A stretch of DNA of 64,000 nt from Saccharopolyspora gloriosae (GTDB lineage: Bacteria > Actinomycetota > Actinomycetes > Mycobacteriales > Pseudonocardiaceae), in assembly GCF_014203325.1 (NCBI RefSeq), contig NZ_JACHIV010000001.1:1551501-1615500 (forward strand). Reading direction: 5' to 3'. A program made the translations under genes and the position numbers. Position 1 is the first letter of the stretch. The number at the start of each line of letters is the position of its first letter. Positions 34,951-43,546 of this stretch are shown here, piece after piece. Under the pieces are notes generated by a model. That model did not search any database. It saw nothing but the letters and a program-made list of their open reading frames with translations, and was not told the DNA's origin.

Positions 34951-35257
34951 GGTGGTCCTCTCGGTCGCTGGCGAGCGAGCGGCCGCACCATCGCGTACCA
35001 GCCGCGTCGCCGGGTCACCCCGGATGTTACCGCCGGGTAGCACTGCTCCGGGACCCCCTGTTTTTAACACTGCTCGTGTGACATCGGTAGTGCAAAGATG
35101 AGGAGTGACATTAATTACGGATCAAGAAAATCCGAACGGGCGATGAACAAATCGTGTGCGTACGGCATGATTCGGCCATGTCGATGGTTCCGCATTGCTG
35201 CGCACGGGTGTTTGCCGTTCGGCTCGACGGCCTGTCGGAACTACACGTGAGGGTGGT

Positions 35258-36238
35258 ATGAGGCTCGGACTTCTTGATATCGGCTCCACCGCGGCACGCC
35301 TCGAACTGGTCGACCTCGACCGAGGCCGGCTGCCCCGCGCGTCCTGGAGCCACAAGGCGCGCACCCGCCTCGCCGAGCACACCCGCGCCGACGGCTCCGT
35401 GACCGAGCAGGGCATGGCGCGCGCGGTGCGCGCCGTCGAGGACTGCATGAGCGCCGTCGGGTCCGAGCTGTCCGGCCCGCTTGTGGCGTTCGGCACGGCC
35501 GCCGTGCGCGACGCCGCCAACGGCGCCGAGCTGCGCGACCGCCTCTCCGCCGCCGCGGGCACCCGCATCGGGTCGATGACGCCGCATGCCGAGGCCGCGC
35601 TCTGCTACCACGCCGCCCGCCGCTGGCACGGCCAGTGCGGCACGCCGCTGACCACCGTCGACATCGGTGGCGGCACCGCCGAGGTCGCCACCGGATCCGG
35701 GCAGATCCCGGAGCAGGTGGTGTCGCTGCCGATGGGCGCGGCCCGGCTCACCCGCGAATACCTGCCCACCGATCCGCCCCCGGCGGAGCAGGTCGAGGCG
35801 CTGCGCGCGGCCGTCGAGCGCATCGCTCTGCCGGCGCTGACCCCGTTCCGGAAGCTGGACCTCGGCCAGCCCGTCGCCCAGTCGAAGGTGCTGCGGCAGC
35901 TGGCCGTGCTCGCCGCGAGCTCGGACGAGCGCCTGGTGCGCCACCCCGACCACCTCGCGCGGGAGAACCTGAAGCGGTGGATCCCGCGACTCGCCGCGCT
36001 CGGCCAGGCCGAGCGGGCCAAGCTGCCCGGCGTGTCCCGCAGCCGTGCCCGGCGCATCCTGGCGGGCGCGGTCGCGGCCGACGCGCTGCTGCGCGCCATC
36101 GGCGTGGACGAGCTGGACCTGTGCCCGTGGGGGCTGCGCGAAGGCCTGGTGTTCCGCTTCGTGGAGGTCTACGAGCAGGCCGGGCGGCGCGCCCGCGCCG
36201 ACGCGATCCGCGAGCTGACGGACGAGATGTTCGCCTGA
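35258..36238 (+). CDS. Ppx/GppA-family exopolyphosphatase
   Basis: 326 residues, the short actinobacterial form. ASKHA-fold motifs: LGLLDIGSTAARLELVDL (phosphate-1), AFGTAAVRDAANG with the Ppx/GppA T-x-A-x-R-x-A-x-N segment, and TTVDIGGGTAEVATG (phosphate-2). It should hydrolyse polyphosphate and/or pppGpp; these short forms are mainly exopolyphosphatases. ATG 35258 with GAGGGTGG upstream. The spacer 34951-35257 is AT-rich (TTTTTAACAC, GACATTAATTACGG) and probably contains the divergent promoters. Confidence 0.9.
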   Translation: MRLGLLDIGSTAARLELVDLDRGRLPRASWSHKARTRLAEHTRADGSVTEQGMARAVRAVEDCMSAVGSELSGPLVAFGTAAVRDAANGAELRDRLSAAAGTRIGSMTPHAEAALCYHAARRWHGQCGTPLTTVDIGGGTAEVATGSGQIPEQVVSLPMGAARLTREYLPTDPPPAEQVEALRAAVERIALPALTPFRKLDLGQPVAQSKVLRQLAVLAASSDERLVRHPDHLARENLKRWIPRLAALGQAERAKLPGVSRSRARRILAGAVAADALLRAIGVDELDLCPWGLREGLVFRFVEVYEQAGRRARADAIRELTDEMFA

Positions 36239-36340
36239 TCAGGCGTTCCTCGTGGTCGTGCGACGGGTCGTACCCGGCTCGCGCCGGAGCGGTACCGTTC
36301 GCCGACTAGATCGACGGCGAACCTGGGAGAGGGGCACCTC

Positions 36341-36769
36341 GTGGCGGTATTGCTGCACATCCTGATCACCGCGGTCGCGGTGTGGGCGACCACGCTGCTG
36401 CCCGGCATCCAGCTGGGCGACGCGAGCACCGACGCCGGGACGAAGATCGTGACGCTGCTGGTGGTCGCGATCGTGGTCGGTGTCGTCAACGCCGTCCTGA
36501 AGCCGATCGCGAAGACCTTCGGCTGCCTGCTGTACGTGCTCACCCTCGGGCTGTTCGGGCTCGTGGTGAACGCGCTGCTGTTCTGGCTGTCCGGTTACGT
36601 CGCGGGCGAGCTGGACCTGCCGTTCCACGTGGACGGGTTCTGGGCGGCGTTCTGGGGCGCGCTGATCGTCACCATCGTCAGCAGCGCCCTGCACGGAGTG
36701 GTGCGCCGCATCGCGATCAACGCCGCGCAGAACCGCGAACGCGACTACCGCGAACGCGGCTACTACTGA
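36341..36769 (+). CDS. Phage-holin-like four-helix membrane protein (PF04020)
   Basis: 142 residues from GTG. Four hydrophobic helices: LLHILITAVAVWATTLL, IVTLLVVAIVVGVVNAVL, LLYVLTLGLFGLVVNALLFWL and FWGALIVTIVSSALHGV. The KPIAKTFGCLLYVLTLGLFGLVVNALLFW segment is the signature of PF04020, a chromosomal family named after a mycobacteriophage holin but common in free-living bacteria. No lysis genes are near, so a phage origin is unlikely. The charged tail RERDYRERGYY is cytoplasmic. Function unknown. Confidence 0.88.
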   Translation: MAVLLHILITAVAVWATTLLPGIQLGDASTDAGTKIVTLLVVAIVVGVVNAVLKPIAKTFGCLLYVLTLGLFGLVVNALLFWLSGYVAGELDLPFHVDGFWAAFWGALIVTIVSSALHGVVRRIAINAAQNRERDYRERGYY

Positions 36770-36796
36770 TCGGCCGCGCGGCATCGGCGTCCGGCA

Positions 36797-37996
36797 TCAG
36801 CCGAGATGGGCGGTGACCCTCTCGGCGATGTCGGCGCCGATGCGCAGCGACGCGGTCGCGGCGGGCGACGGGGCGTTGAGGACGTGGATCCACCGCTCGT
36901 CCTCGTGCACCAGGAAGTCGTCGACGAGGGTCCCGTCCGGGCGCACCGCCTGCGCCCGCACGCCCGCCGCCGCGGGCACCAGGTCGGCACCGCGCAGCGC
37001 GGGCAGCAGCTCGCGGGCGGCTCGGACGAACAGCGGCTTGGCGGCCGAGCGCGCGATCTCCGCCGCGCCGGTGCGCCAATACCGCTTCGCCAGCGAGCGC
37101 AGGCCGGGGTCGCCCAGCAGCCGCCGCAGGTGCGGGCCGGACCAGGTCCGCCAGTCGTAGCCCTCGCGGGCCAGCGCCGGCACGGCGTTCGGGCCCACGT
37201 GCAGCCCGCCGTCGATCATGCGCGTGAAGTGCACGCCGAGGAACGGGAACGCCGGGTCCGGCACCGGGTACACCAGCGCGCGCACCAGTTCGTGGGCTGC
37301 CGCGGTCGTCTCGTAGTACTCGCCGCGGAACGGCAGGATCCGGGCGGCGGGCCTGGTCCCGGCGAGTTCGGCGACGGTGTCGCTGTGCAGGCCCGCGCAG
37401 TTCACAGCCAGCCGGGTGCGGACCTCGCCGGTCGTGGTGGTGAGCACCAGCCCGTCCCCGTCGCGCCGCGCGGCGACCAGCTCGGTGCCGCGCCGCACCG
37501 CCACCCCGCGCTCGGCCAGCAGGTCGGCGAGCACCCGGGACACCGCGCCGAAGTCCGTGATGCCCGCGTCCGGGACCAGCAGCGCGCGCAAGCCCCGGAC
37601 CCGGGGTTCCCGCTCGGCGATCCCCGAACCGTCCAGTTCGGACAGGCGGACGCCGTTGGCCGCGCCGCGCCGGGCGAGCTCGGCCAGCCGGGGGAGCTGC
37701 TCGGCGCGGGTCGCCACGACCAGCTTCCCGAGGCGCCGGACCGGCACGCCGTGCTCCGCGCAGAACCGGTACATCTCCTCCGCGCCGGCCCGGGCGAACC
37801 GCGCCTTCGCACTGCCCGGCGGATAGTAGAGTCCACTGTGGAGCACACCGGAGTTGCGGCCGGTCTGGTGCGAGCCCACCGCGGATTCCTTCTCCAGCAC
37901 CGTGATCCGCTTGCCGGGATCAGCCCGCAGCAGCGCGTGCGCCGTCGCCAAGCCCACGATGCCGCCGCCGATGATCGTCACGTCGTCTTCGGCCAT
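36797..37996 (-). CDS. lhgO: L-2-hydroxyglutarate oxidase/dehydrogenase
   Basis: 399 residues. FAD-dependent DAO fold: DDVTIIGGGIVGLATAHALL, VLEKESAVGSHQTGRNSGVLHSGLYYPPGSAKARFARAG (diagnostic of LhgO), CAGLHSDTVAEL, LPFRGEYYET, LVYPVPDPAFPFLGVHFTRMIDGGLHVGPNAV and a C-terminal VRAQAVRPDGTLVDDF. Oxidises L-2-hydroxyglutarate to 2-oxoglutarate, passing electrons to the quinone pool. ATG at 37996, with AGGA at good distance. Divergent from pepE over 86 bp. The distant glutarate module (10.5-12.9 kb) is another branch of C5-dicarboxylate metabolism, but no csiD-like gene is present here. Confidence 0.92.
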   Translation of the reverse strand: MAEDDVTIIGGGIVGLATAHALLRADPGKRITVLEKESAVGSHQTGRNSGVLHSGLYYPPGSAKARFARAGAEEMYRFCAEHGVPVRRLGKLVVATRAEQLPRLAELARRGAANGVRLSELDGSGIAEREPRVRGLRALLVPDAGITDFGAVSRVLADLLAERGVAVRRGTELVAARRDGDGLVLTTTTGEVRTRLAVNCAGLHSDTVAELAGTRPAARILPFRGEYYETTAAAHELVRALVYPVPDPAFPFLGVHFTRMIDGGLHVGPNAVPALAREGYDWRTWSGPHLRRLLGDPGLRSLAKRYWRTGAAEIARSAAKPLFVRAARELLPALRGADLVPAAAGVRAQAVRPDGTLVDDFLVHEDERWIHVLNAPSPAATASLRIGADIAERVTAHLG

Positions 37997-38082
37997 GCCG
38001 GTCATCCTGCCCGTCCCGGCCCACCCGTTCCAGCACCGGCGGTAGGGTTCGCTGCGGTCCACGGACGCGGGGAGGGAGAGCC

Positions 38083-38811
38083 GTGGTGCAGCTGCTCCTG
38101 CTGTCGAGTTCGCGAGTGCACGCCTCGCCCGGTTTCCTCGGGCACGCGCTGCCCGCGATCACGGAGCTGATGGCAGGCCGGGAACGCATGTTGTTCGTGC
38201 CCTACGCCCGCCGCGACTTCGACGACTACGCGCGCACCGCGCACTCGGTGCTGAGCTCCATCGGCATCAAGGTCGACGGCCTGCACCGCGCGGCCGACCC
38301 GGTGCGCGCCATCGCATCGGCCGAGGCGGTGTTCCTGGGCGGCGGCAACACGTTCCGCCTGCTCGCGACCCTGCAACGCCAAGGGCTCGTGCGGGCGCTG
38401 CGCCGCGCGGTGCTCGCCGGCGTGCCGTACCTGGGCTCCAGCGCGGGCACCAACGCGGCCTGCCCGAGCCTGCGGACCAGCAACGACATGCCGATCGTGC
38501 AGCCCGCCTCGTTCGCCGCGCTCGGCCTGGTGCCGTTCCAGATCAACCCGCACTACCTGCCGCCGGACCCGGCGAGCACGCACCGCGGCGAGACGCGCGA
38601 CGAACGCCTCACCGAGTTCCTGGAGCACAACGACGTCCCGGTGCTCGGCCTCCGCGAGGGCGCGTGGCTGCGCGTCCGGGACCAGCGCGCCGACCTGGGC
38701 GGCACCGAACCGGCCCGCCTGTTCACCCGCCGCGCCCCGGCGCACGACCTCGCCCCCGGCACCGACCTGTCCCACCTCCTGCGCACCACCCCCCGCTACG
38801 ACCTCTGCTGA
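38083..38811 (+). CDS. pepE: Peptidase E (alpha-aspartyl dipeptidase, S51)
   Basis: 242 residues. Family S51 motifs: AVFLGGGNTFRLL, PYLGSSAGTNAACPS with the nucleophile Ser in G-S-S-A-G, and PFQINPHYLPP with the catalytic His; a Glu/Asp completes the class-I-glutaminase-like triad. VQLLLLSSSRV and MLFVPYARRDFDDYA near the N-terminus are also typical. Hydrolyses dipeptides with N-terminal Asp. GTG at 38083 with GGAGGGA upstream. Divergent from lhgO and 16 bp from the convergent acetyltransferase. Confidence 0.92.
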   Translation: MVQLLLLSSSRVHASPGFLGHALPAITELMAGRERMLFVPYARRDFDDYARTAHSVLSSIGIKVDGLHRAADPVRAIASAEAVFLGGGNTFRLLATLQRQGLVRALRRAVLAGVPYLGSSAGTNAACPSLRTSNDMPIVQPASFAALGLVPFQINPHYLPPDPASTHRGETRDERLTEFLEHNDVPVLGLREGAWLRVRDQRADLGGTEPARLFTRRAPAHDLAPGTDLSHLLRTTPRYDLC

Positions 38812-38827
38812 ACCCCGGGAGTCCGAG

Positions 38828-39364
38828 TCAGAGGGCGCGACGCCAGGTTCGGTCGTCGTCGACTCGGTCGCCGAGGGTGAAGGTGCAGCGTCCGACCTCG
38901 GCGAAGCCGTACCGGCGGTAGAAGCGCTTCGCGCGCTCGTTGTGGTCGAAGACCGTGAGGTGGATTTCCGGCGCCTGCTCCGCGGCGGCGGTGCGCAACG
39001 CCCACTCCATGAGCCGAGCGGCCACACCGCGGCCGTGCCAGTCCTGCAGCACGTAGATCTGCTGCAACTCGACGGCACCGGGCGAGGGCGCCGGGGCCGG
39101 AGCCCGCAGCGGCGTGAGCTTGGCGTACCCGATCGGCTCGGGCCGGTGGAACCCCACCAGCCAGCGGACCGCCGGGTCGGCCAGATCCCGCTGCATGTCG
39201 CCGCCGGGCCCGTAAGCGCGGTCGAGGAAGGCGGCGAACGGCGCGGCGTCGTAGAGGTGCCCGAACGTCGCGGCGAACGACGCTCTCGCCATGGCGCGCA
39301 GCGCCTCGTGATCGCTCGCCCCAGGCGGGGCGTAGGTGATCGCGTGGTCCGAGTTCTGCGGCAC
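38828..39364 (-). CDS. GNAT-family N-acetyltransferase
   Basis: 178 residues. GNAT motif A is VELQQIYVLQDWHGRGVAARLMEWALRTA with the acetyl-CoA pyrophosphate loop Q-x-x-G-R/H-G-x-A; motif B is EIHLTVFDHNERAKRFYRRYGFAEVGRCTFTLG. These features match N-acetyltransferases related to PaiA-like polyamine/peptide enzymes, but the acceptor is unknown. ATG at 39364 (MPQNSDHAITYAPPGASDHEALRAMA). Monocistronic; the 3' end is close to the pepE stop. Confidence 0.9.
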   Translation of the reverse strand: MPQNSDHAITYAPPGASDHEALRAMARASFAATFGHLYDAAPFAAFLDRAYGPGGDMQRDLADPAVRWLVGFHRPEPIGYAKLTPLRAPAPAPSPGAVELQQIYVLQDWHGRGVAARLMEWALRTAAAEQAPEIHLTVFDHNERAKRFYRRYGFAEVGRCTFTLGDRVDDDRTWRRAL

Positions 39365-39778
39365 TGCCGTCTCCTCCGCGTCGAAGACGCCCTTGGGGAG
39401 AACGAAAGTCCGAGCGTGGCGGGCTCCGGCCGCTGCAGCGTCCCTCGGACTCGATCAGCGAGCCTACGCCGATCGCGCGGGCCGGGGCGGCGACTTCGGC
39501 CGGAGGTCGTCGACCACGCCGGGTCGTGCGGTGGTCAACTTTCTTGGACCGCTTGCCGCGCAACGCTTCCGAGTCGGGCGAGGACCGGGAGGGGCTGAGG
39601 ATCAGCCGATCTCCGGTGCTGGGACCGCGTTCCGCCGACCGGTGTCCATGCGTTCGCACGCCGTCGAGGTCGAATCCGTTGTGCTCCAGCAGGATTCGCG
39701 TTCCGCGACGCGGTCGCCGTGGGAGGTGAGCGTGTGCAGCCGCGATTCCGGTACTGCGGACCGGACCCCGAAAAAGCG
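39365..39778. other. 414-bp stretch without a supportable gene
   Basis: Open frames exist but show no family motif, ribosome site or sensible composition. No repeat copy is present. It probably holds the acetyltransferase promoter at its left end. Confidence 0.5.
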
Positions 39779-39826
39779 AAACGGCCAGGTCCGAGATTCC
39801 CTTTCGGGGCTCTGACCTGGCCGTTT
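39779..39826 (-). terminator. Rho-independent terminator of tRNA-Val (CAC)
   Basis: 13-bp arms AAACGGCCAGGTC and GACCTGGCCGTTT, with the T-rich run TTTCGCTTTTT following on the minus strand. It begins 6 bp beyond the tRNA 3' end. Confidence 0.88.
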
Positions 39827-39831
39827 TCTTG

Positions 39832-39903
39832 TGGGCGATACTGGGATCGAACCAGTGACCTCTTCGGTGTGAACGAAGCGCTCTCCCCCTGAGCTAATCG
39901 CCC
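39832..39903 (-). tRNA. tRNA-Val (CAC)
   Basis: On the minus strand: acceptor GGGCGAT pairs with ATCGCCC, discriminator A; D-arm TAGCTCAGGGGGAGAGC; anticodon arm CTTCG-TTCACAC-CGAAG with anticodon CAC; T-arm with GGTTCGATCCC. No encoded CCA. Confidence 0.95.
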
Positions 39904-39948
39904 GGTGCCGCCGTTCCCGGCGACATGGAGAACTCTACAACACCGTTT

Positions 39949-40398
39949 TCAGTGCCCGAACAGGGGGGAGGTCAACCACGGCCAGCGCACTCCGAACCAG
40001 TGTCCGATCGTGGCGTACATGCCGAGCAACCAGAGCGTCAGGACCACGATGACGCCGGTCAGGGCGGCGATGCCGAGCTTGACCGTCCAGTGCTGCCTGC
40101 CGAGCCAGTTGACCCAGCGGCGGTAGTGGCGCTTGGTGAACATGTTGACGCGGTGCGCCCAGTGGAACTCGGTGGCGAGGATGCCGAGCCCGGCGAACAC
40201 GATGAGCCAGCCGGGGCCGGGGTACGGGATCGCGATGATGCCGACGATGAGCACGATCGTGCCGAACCCGCCGAGTGCGACCCGGTAGGTCGTGTTCAGC
40301 GTGGGGTTGGCGCGGATGCGTTCGCGTCGAGCTCGCAGGCCCCGGCGGAGCCTGTGCCACCTGCGGCGGGGCTGCGGGGTGTCGTCGTCCGGGGCCAT
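39949..40398 (-). CDS. TIGR02611-family (PGPGW) membrane protein
   Basis: 149 residues. After a basic N-terminus (RRRWHRLRRGLRARRERIRANP) come three hydrophobic segments: ALGGFGTIVLIVGIIAIPYPGPGWLIVFAGLGILATEF, with the family motif PYPGPGW, then WHWAHRVN-type amphipathic sequence and LGIAALTGVIVVLTLWLLGMY. ATG at 40398 with GGAGAAG upstream. Actinobacterial members are of unknown function. Lies beside a tRNA gene and 700 bp from ssgB. Confidence 0.88.
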   Translation of the reverse strand: MAPDDDTPQPRRRWHRLRRGLRARRERIRANPTLNTTYRVALGGFGTIVLIVGIIAIPYPGPGWLIVFAGLGILATEFHWAHRVNMFTKRHYRRWVNWLGRQHWTVKLGIAALTGVIVVLTLWLLGMYATIGHWFGVRWPWLTSPLFGH

Positions 40399-41141
40399 GT
40401 CGATCTTCTCCGGTCCCGGTTCGGCTGTCCTGCTCAGGGTCCACCTGCCACGTGTCGTTCTGGGTGCTGCCGGGGTCTGCGGCGCTGTGATCAGCGTGTT
40501 CGCCGGGTCGTGCCCGCTGGTCCGTCGCAGCGCCGTGCCACGGTTCAGAGAATACGGGCCGACTCGGGGCGGGCCTGGTGGAGCACTCCCGGAAGGGGGT
40601 TGCGACGCCGGACGAAATGTGACGTGCGTCATGGGTCGGTTTTTCCCAGTTGTGGCGCCGAGATCGGGTGCGGGCCTTCGACCCTGGTCACACTGTGGCA
40701 CCGCTCTCCTCGACCGGGTGGCGGCCAGGCGTGTGCGGTTGCGCGTCCGGATGTCGGGGTTAGTCCGTCTCGGCGAATGCTCGTGGCGAGTGTCTCAGCC
40801 CCGCCCGTTGAAACCCGTATGGACGCAGGTCCATCGCTTATCCTCGATGGGTGTCCGGCAGTGCCAAGGGAAAAGTTCAGCGACGCTGTCGGGCGCGTTG
40901 TGGGGATGGCTCGGTCTCGCTCCGGTCGGAGCCGAACGCCGGTACCGGGGGAGTCGGGCTGATGTTGGTCGGGGGATGCGATGCGACCACGCTGCGCAGT
41001 TTTCCGATCGCGTTACGAAGTTCAGTATGCCCCGACCGGGTGATGTAGGGCCTGGTGGCGAGCATATGACCCCGCATAGGCGTCACAACTGTGTTGCTCG
41101 GTCGATAAGCGGACCGGGAGGGAGTTAGGAAGGCGAGGACG
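40399..41141. other. 743-bp stretch without a supportable gene
   Basis: No open frame here has a convincing family signature or composition. The right 300 bp is less GC-rich (for example GTTACGAAGTTCAGTATGCC near 41014) and likely contains the ssgB promoter and leader. No repeat copy or RNA fold was recognised. Confidence 0.5.
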
Positions 41142-41567
41142 ATGCGAAACGATCACGTGACACTCCGTTCGACGGCGGTGTTCGATCTGCTGGCCCCGCA
41201 GACACCTGCGGTGCCCGTCCAGGTCGAACTGCGCTACGACACCCGCGACCCCTACGCGGTGGTGGCCGCGTTCCGCACCGGCCGGGCCGGTTGGGTCGAG
41301 TGGGTGTTCGCCCGCGACCTGCTCGCGGACGGCCTGATCGCGCACGCGGGCGAAGGGGATGTGAGCATCCGGCCCGCGGTCGACGACCCCGAGGTCGTCG
41401 CGATCGAGCTCAGCTCGCCGTCCGGGCACGCGGTCTTCGAGGCCTCGGCGCAGGAGCTGGCGGACTTCCTGGACCGCACCTACGACGTCGTGGTGCCGGG
41501 CAACGAGAACCTGTGGGTCAACGTCGACGACGCGCTGACCCGGTTGCTGCCGCACGACCTGTCCTGA
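41142..41567 (+). CDS. ssgB: SsgA-like sporulation/cell-division regulator, SsgB type
   Basis: 141 residues. The SALP-family pattern is clear: LPAQTPAVPVQVELRYDTRDPYAVVAAFRTGRAGWVEWVFARDLLADGL, VSIRP, ELSSPSGHAVFEASAQELADFLDRTYDVVVPGNENLWVNVDDALTRLL. SsgB is the member found across morphologically complex actinomycetes and recruits FtsZ to sporulation septa. The strong conservation and single-gene context favour SsgB over other SALPs, though only one SALP is visible here. ATG at 41142, AGGCGAGGAC upstream. Three tRNA genes follow. Confidence 0.9.
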   Translation: MRNDHVTLRSTAVFDLLAPQTPAVPVQVELRYDTRDPYAVVAAFRTGRAGWVEWVFARDLLADGLIAHAGEGDVSIRPAVDDPEVVAIELSSPSGHAVFEASAQELADFLDRTYDVVVPGNENLWVNVDDALTRLLPHDLS

Positions 41568-41719
41568 CGTGCCGTCCTCGCCGCTGCGGCCAGGCTCGGC
41601 ATGGGTCGCGGGGCCGGCGATCGACCCCCCTTTGATCGTCGGATGCGGCGTGGTTTAAAGTTCTCTGTGCAACGCAGCGGTGACTCCGGAGCCGAGCCGG
41701 AGCATTCACCGCAGTGCAG

Positions 41720-41792
41720 GCGGATGTAGCGCAGCTGGTAGCGCATCACCTTGCCAAGGTGAGGGTCGCGGGTTCGAGTCCCGTCATCCGCT
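41720..41792 (+). tRNA. tRNA-Gly (GCC)
   Basis: Acceptor GCGGATG/CATCCGC with discriminator T; anticodon arm TCACC-TTGCCAA-GGTGA, anticodon GCC; T-arm with GGTTCGAGTCC. No encoded CCA. First of a Gly-Cys-Val cluster. Confidence 0.95.
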
Positions 41793-41875
41793 CTGGGAAA
41801 CCGATCGGGTCGATCTCGGGTTTCCGGGTATCGGCACCCGGTCACCCGGACGTTCGGCCCGGACGCGCCCAACGC

Positions 41876-41947
41876 GGCGGAGTGGCCGAGTGGCTTAGGC
41901 AAGGGCCTGCAAAGCCCTGTACGCGGGTTCGATTCCCGCCTCCGCCT
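41876..41947 (+). tRNA. tRNA-Cys (GCA)
   Basis: Acceptor GGCGGAG/CTCCGCC with discriminator T (U73 is normal for Cys); anticodon arm AGGGC-CTGCAAA-GCCCT, anticodon GCA; T-arm with GGTTCGATTCC. One base separates it from the next tRNA. Confidence 0.95.
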
Positions 41948-41948
41948 C

Positions 41949-42023
41949 GCGCGATTAGCTCAGTGGGAGAGCGCTACCTTGACACGGTAGAGGTCACTGG
42001 TTCAATCCCAGTATCGCGCACCA
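41949..42023 (+). tRNA. tRNA-Val (GAC) with encoded CCA
   Basis: Acceptor GCGCGAT/ATCGCGC, discriminator A and genomically encoded CCA at 42021-42023; anticodon arm CTACC-TTGACAC-GGTAG, anticodon GAC; T-arm with GGTTCAATCCC. Last of the cluster. Confidence 0.95.
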
Positions 42024-42042
42024 GATTTTCTTGCAAGACCAG

Positions 42043-42077
42043 AACCCCTGTCGGTGATTTCGCCGGCGGGGGTTTTT
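42043..42077 (+). terminator. Rho-independent terminator of the tRNA cluster
   Basis: AACCCC pairs with GGGGTT, with an inner CGG/CCG stem, followed by a TTTTT run; 20 bp after the tRNA-Val CCA end. Confidence 0.85.
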
Positions 42078-42535
42078 CGTGCGTTCGTTGATGGGTCTCG
42101 CAGCGCTTTTCGGAAGGCTGGTCAGGGCTCGACGGTGATGATCACCCTGGGGAGTCGTCGGGACGTCGAGCGTCGGCCGAGTCGGTGGCGCTCGATCGCT
42201 CCCGCGGACCCGTTTCCTGCACGGAGCCGGAGGAGTTCGTCGTCGATCCGCTCGCGCGCAGCGGGGTGGCCGCGAGCACGTCCGAGGTGGACGGCCGGGT
42301 TCGGGGGTGCCATCGGCTCGCACGTTCGCAGCATCCGCGCGCAGGAGTTCGCGGAGTTCCTATTCCGGATCGTCGGAGCCGAAAAGGCGGGCGGTGACGG
42401 ATTTCGCGGTGGATTCCTTTTCCCCGATTCGCCCGGTGGTGGCGAAAAGCGCCCGGCCTTCGGCGTTCGCGGAGCGGCGTTTGATTTCGCCGTGGATCGG
42501 GCATCACTGCTGGCGAGGCGGAGGAGGCTGAGGAC
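42078..42535. other. 458-bp stretch without a supportable gene
   Basis: Short open frames occur on both strands but none shows a recognisable domain or ribosome site. Composition is patchy (runs such as GGATTTCGCGGTGGATTCC), as in decayed sequence. It separates the tRNA cluster from the acyl-CoA-dehydrogenase-like gene. Confidence 0.45.
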
Positions 42536-43546
42536 ATGGTGCAGCTCGGGGCGGAGGCCGGTGCGGAGGTCCCTGCCTTCGATCGTCCGCCGGGGACCGA
42601 GCTGCGCCGGCTGGTCGCGGAAGGCGATCTCGACTTCCCGATGCCGGGCGAGGGCGGCACCCGGCGCCGGTGGTCGTTGCTGGCCGCGCACGGCCGCCGC
42701 GACCTGTCGCTGGCCAGGCTGGTGGAAGGGCACACCGATGCGGTGGCGATCTTGCACGAGGCCGGGCGGAAAGCGGTGCCGGGCGCCGTCTACGGGGTGT
42801 GGGCCTCCCGCGCGGGAGGGCGGGGCGCGTGGTGCGACGACGCGCGCCGCGTGCTCACGGGAACGGTGCCGATGTGCTCGGGAGCCAACGCGGTCGACCG
42901 GGCGCTGCTGGTGGCTCGTCCCGGTGCAGCGGAGGATTCGGGCTGCGACGTGCTGTTCGACCTCCCGGTCGAACCCGGCACCGCGCGTCCGGTCGTCGGT
43001 AGTTGGCGAGCGGCGGGCATGGCCGAGTCCGACACGCTCGACGTCGTGCTGCGCGACCTGCCGTGGTCCGACGACTCGGTGGTCGCCGAACCGGGTTTCT
43101 ACACCGAGCGCCCCGGGTTCCGGCTCGGCGGCGCCGGAGTGGCGGCCGTGTGGTTCGGCGGCGTGCTCGGGCTGTGGGACTCGGTCGTCGCGAACCTCCG
43201 GGCTTCGAGCCCGGATCCGCACAAGACGGCGAACCTGGGGGCGCTGCGGTTGGTGGTGGAGCAGGCCGACGCGGTGTTGGCGCGCGCCGCCGACGAGGTC
43301 GACGCGGGTGCCGAGCCCGCAGCGCGGTCGGTGGTGCTGCGATGCCGCTGCGCGGCCGAGGACGCCGCCCGCCGGGCGCTGGACCTGGCGCCTCGCATCA
43401 CCGGTCCCGCCGCGTTCGCGCGGGACGCCCGGTTCTCCCGGCATCTCGCCGACCTGCAGGTCTACGTGCGCCAGCACAGCACGGAACGCGAGCTCGCCGA
43501 CTGGGGCGGGCAGGCGCTCGACGGTGATCCGGGAGCGGACGCGTGA
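42536..43546 (+). CDS. Acyl-CoA-dehydrogenase-like flavoprotein (first gene of PIG-L/GT2 trio)
   Basis: 336 residues. Segments WSLLAAHGRRDLSLARLVEGHTDAVAIL, YGVWASRAGG, LTGTVPMCSGANAVDRALLVARP and GFRLGGAGVAAVWFGGVLGLWDSV follow an acyl-CoA-dehydrogenase fold, but the C-terminal catalytic Glu motif and the usual TEP-GSD loop are absent. It belongs to a subfamily encoded with a PIG-L deacetylase and a glycosyltransferase. Its stop overlaps the next GTG by 4 bp. Possibly a flavoprotein acting on a carrier- or lipid-linked substrate; function unproven. The ATG at 42536 is plausible. Confidence 0.75.
   Translation: MVQLGAEAGAEVPAFDRPPGTELRRLVAEGDLDFPMPGEGGTRRRWSLLAAHGRRDLSLARLVEGHTDAVAILHEAGRKAVPGAVYGVWASRAGGRGAWCDDARRVLTGTVPMCSGANAVDRALLVARPGAAEDSGCDVLFDLPVEPGTARPVVGSWRAAGMAESDTLDVVLRDLPWSDDSVVAEPGFYTERPGFRLGGAGVAAVWFGGVLGLWDSVVANLRASSPDPHKTANLGALRLVVEQADAVLARAADEVDAGAEPAARSVVLRCRCAAEDAARRALDLAPRITGPAAFARDARFSRHLADLQVYVRQHSTERELADWGGQALDGDPGADA

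Noticed and set aside
36341-36769. Prophage lysis gene
   Set aside because: The holin-like name is historical for PF04020; there are no other phage genes, integrase or att site around it.
42122-43477. 451-residue minus-strand frame across the PIG-L trio's first gene
   Set aside because: Antisense of a coupled plus-strand gene; no motif.
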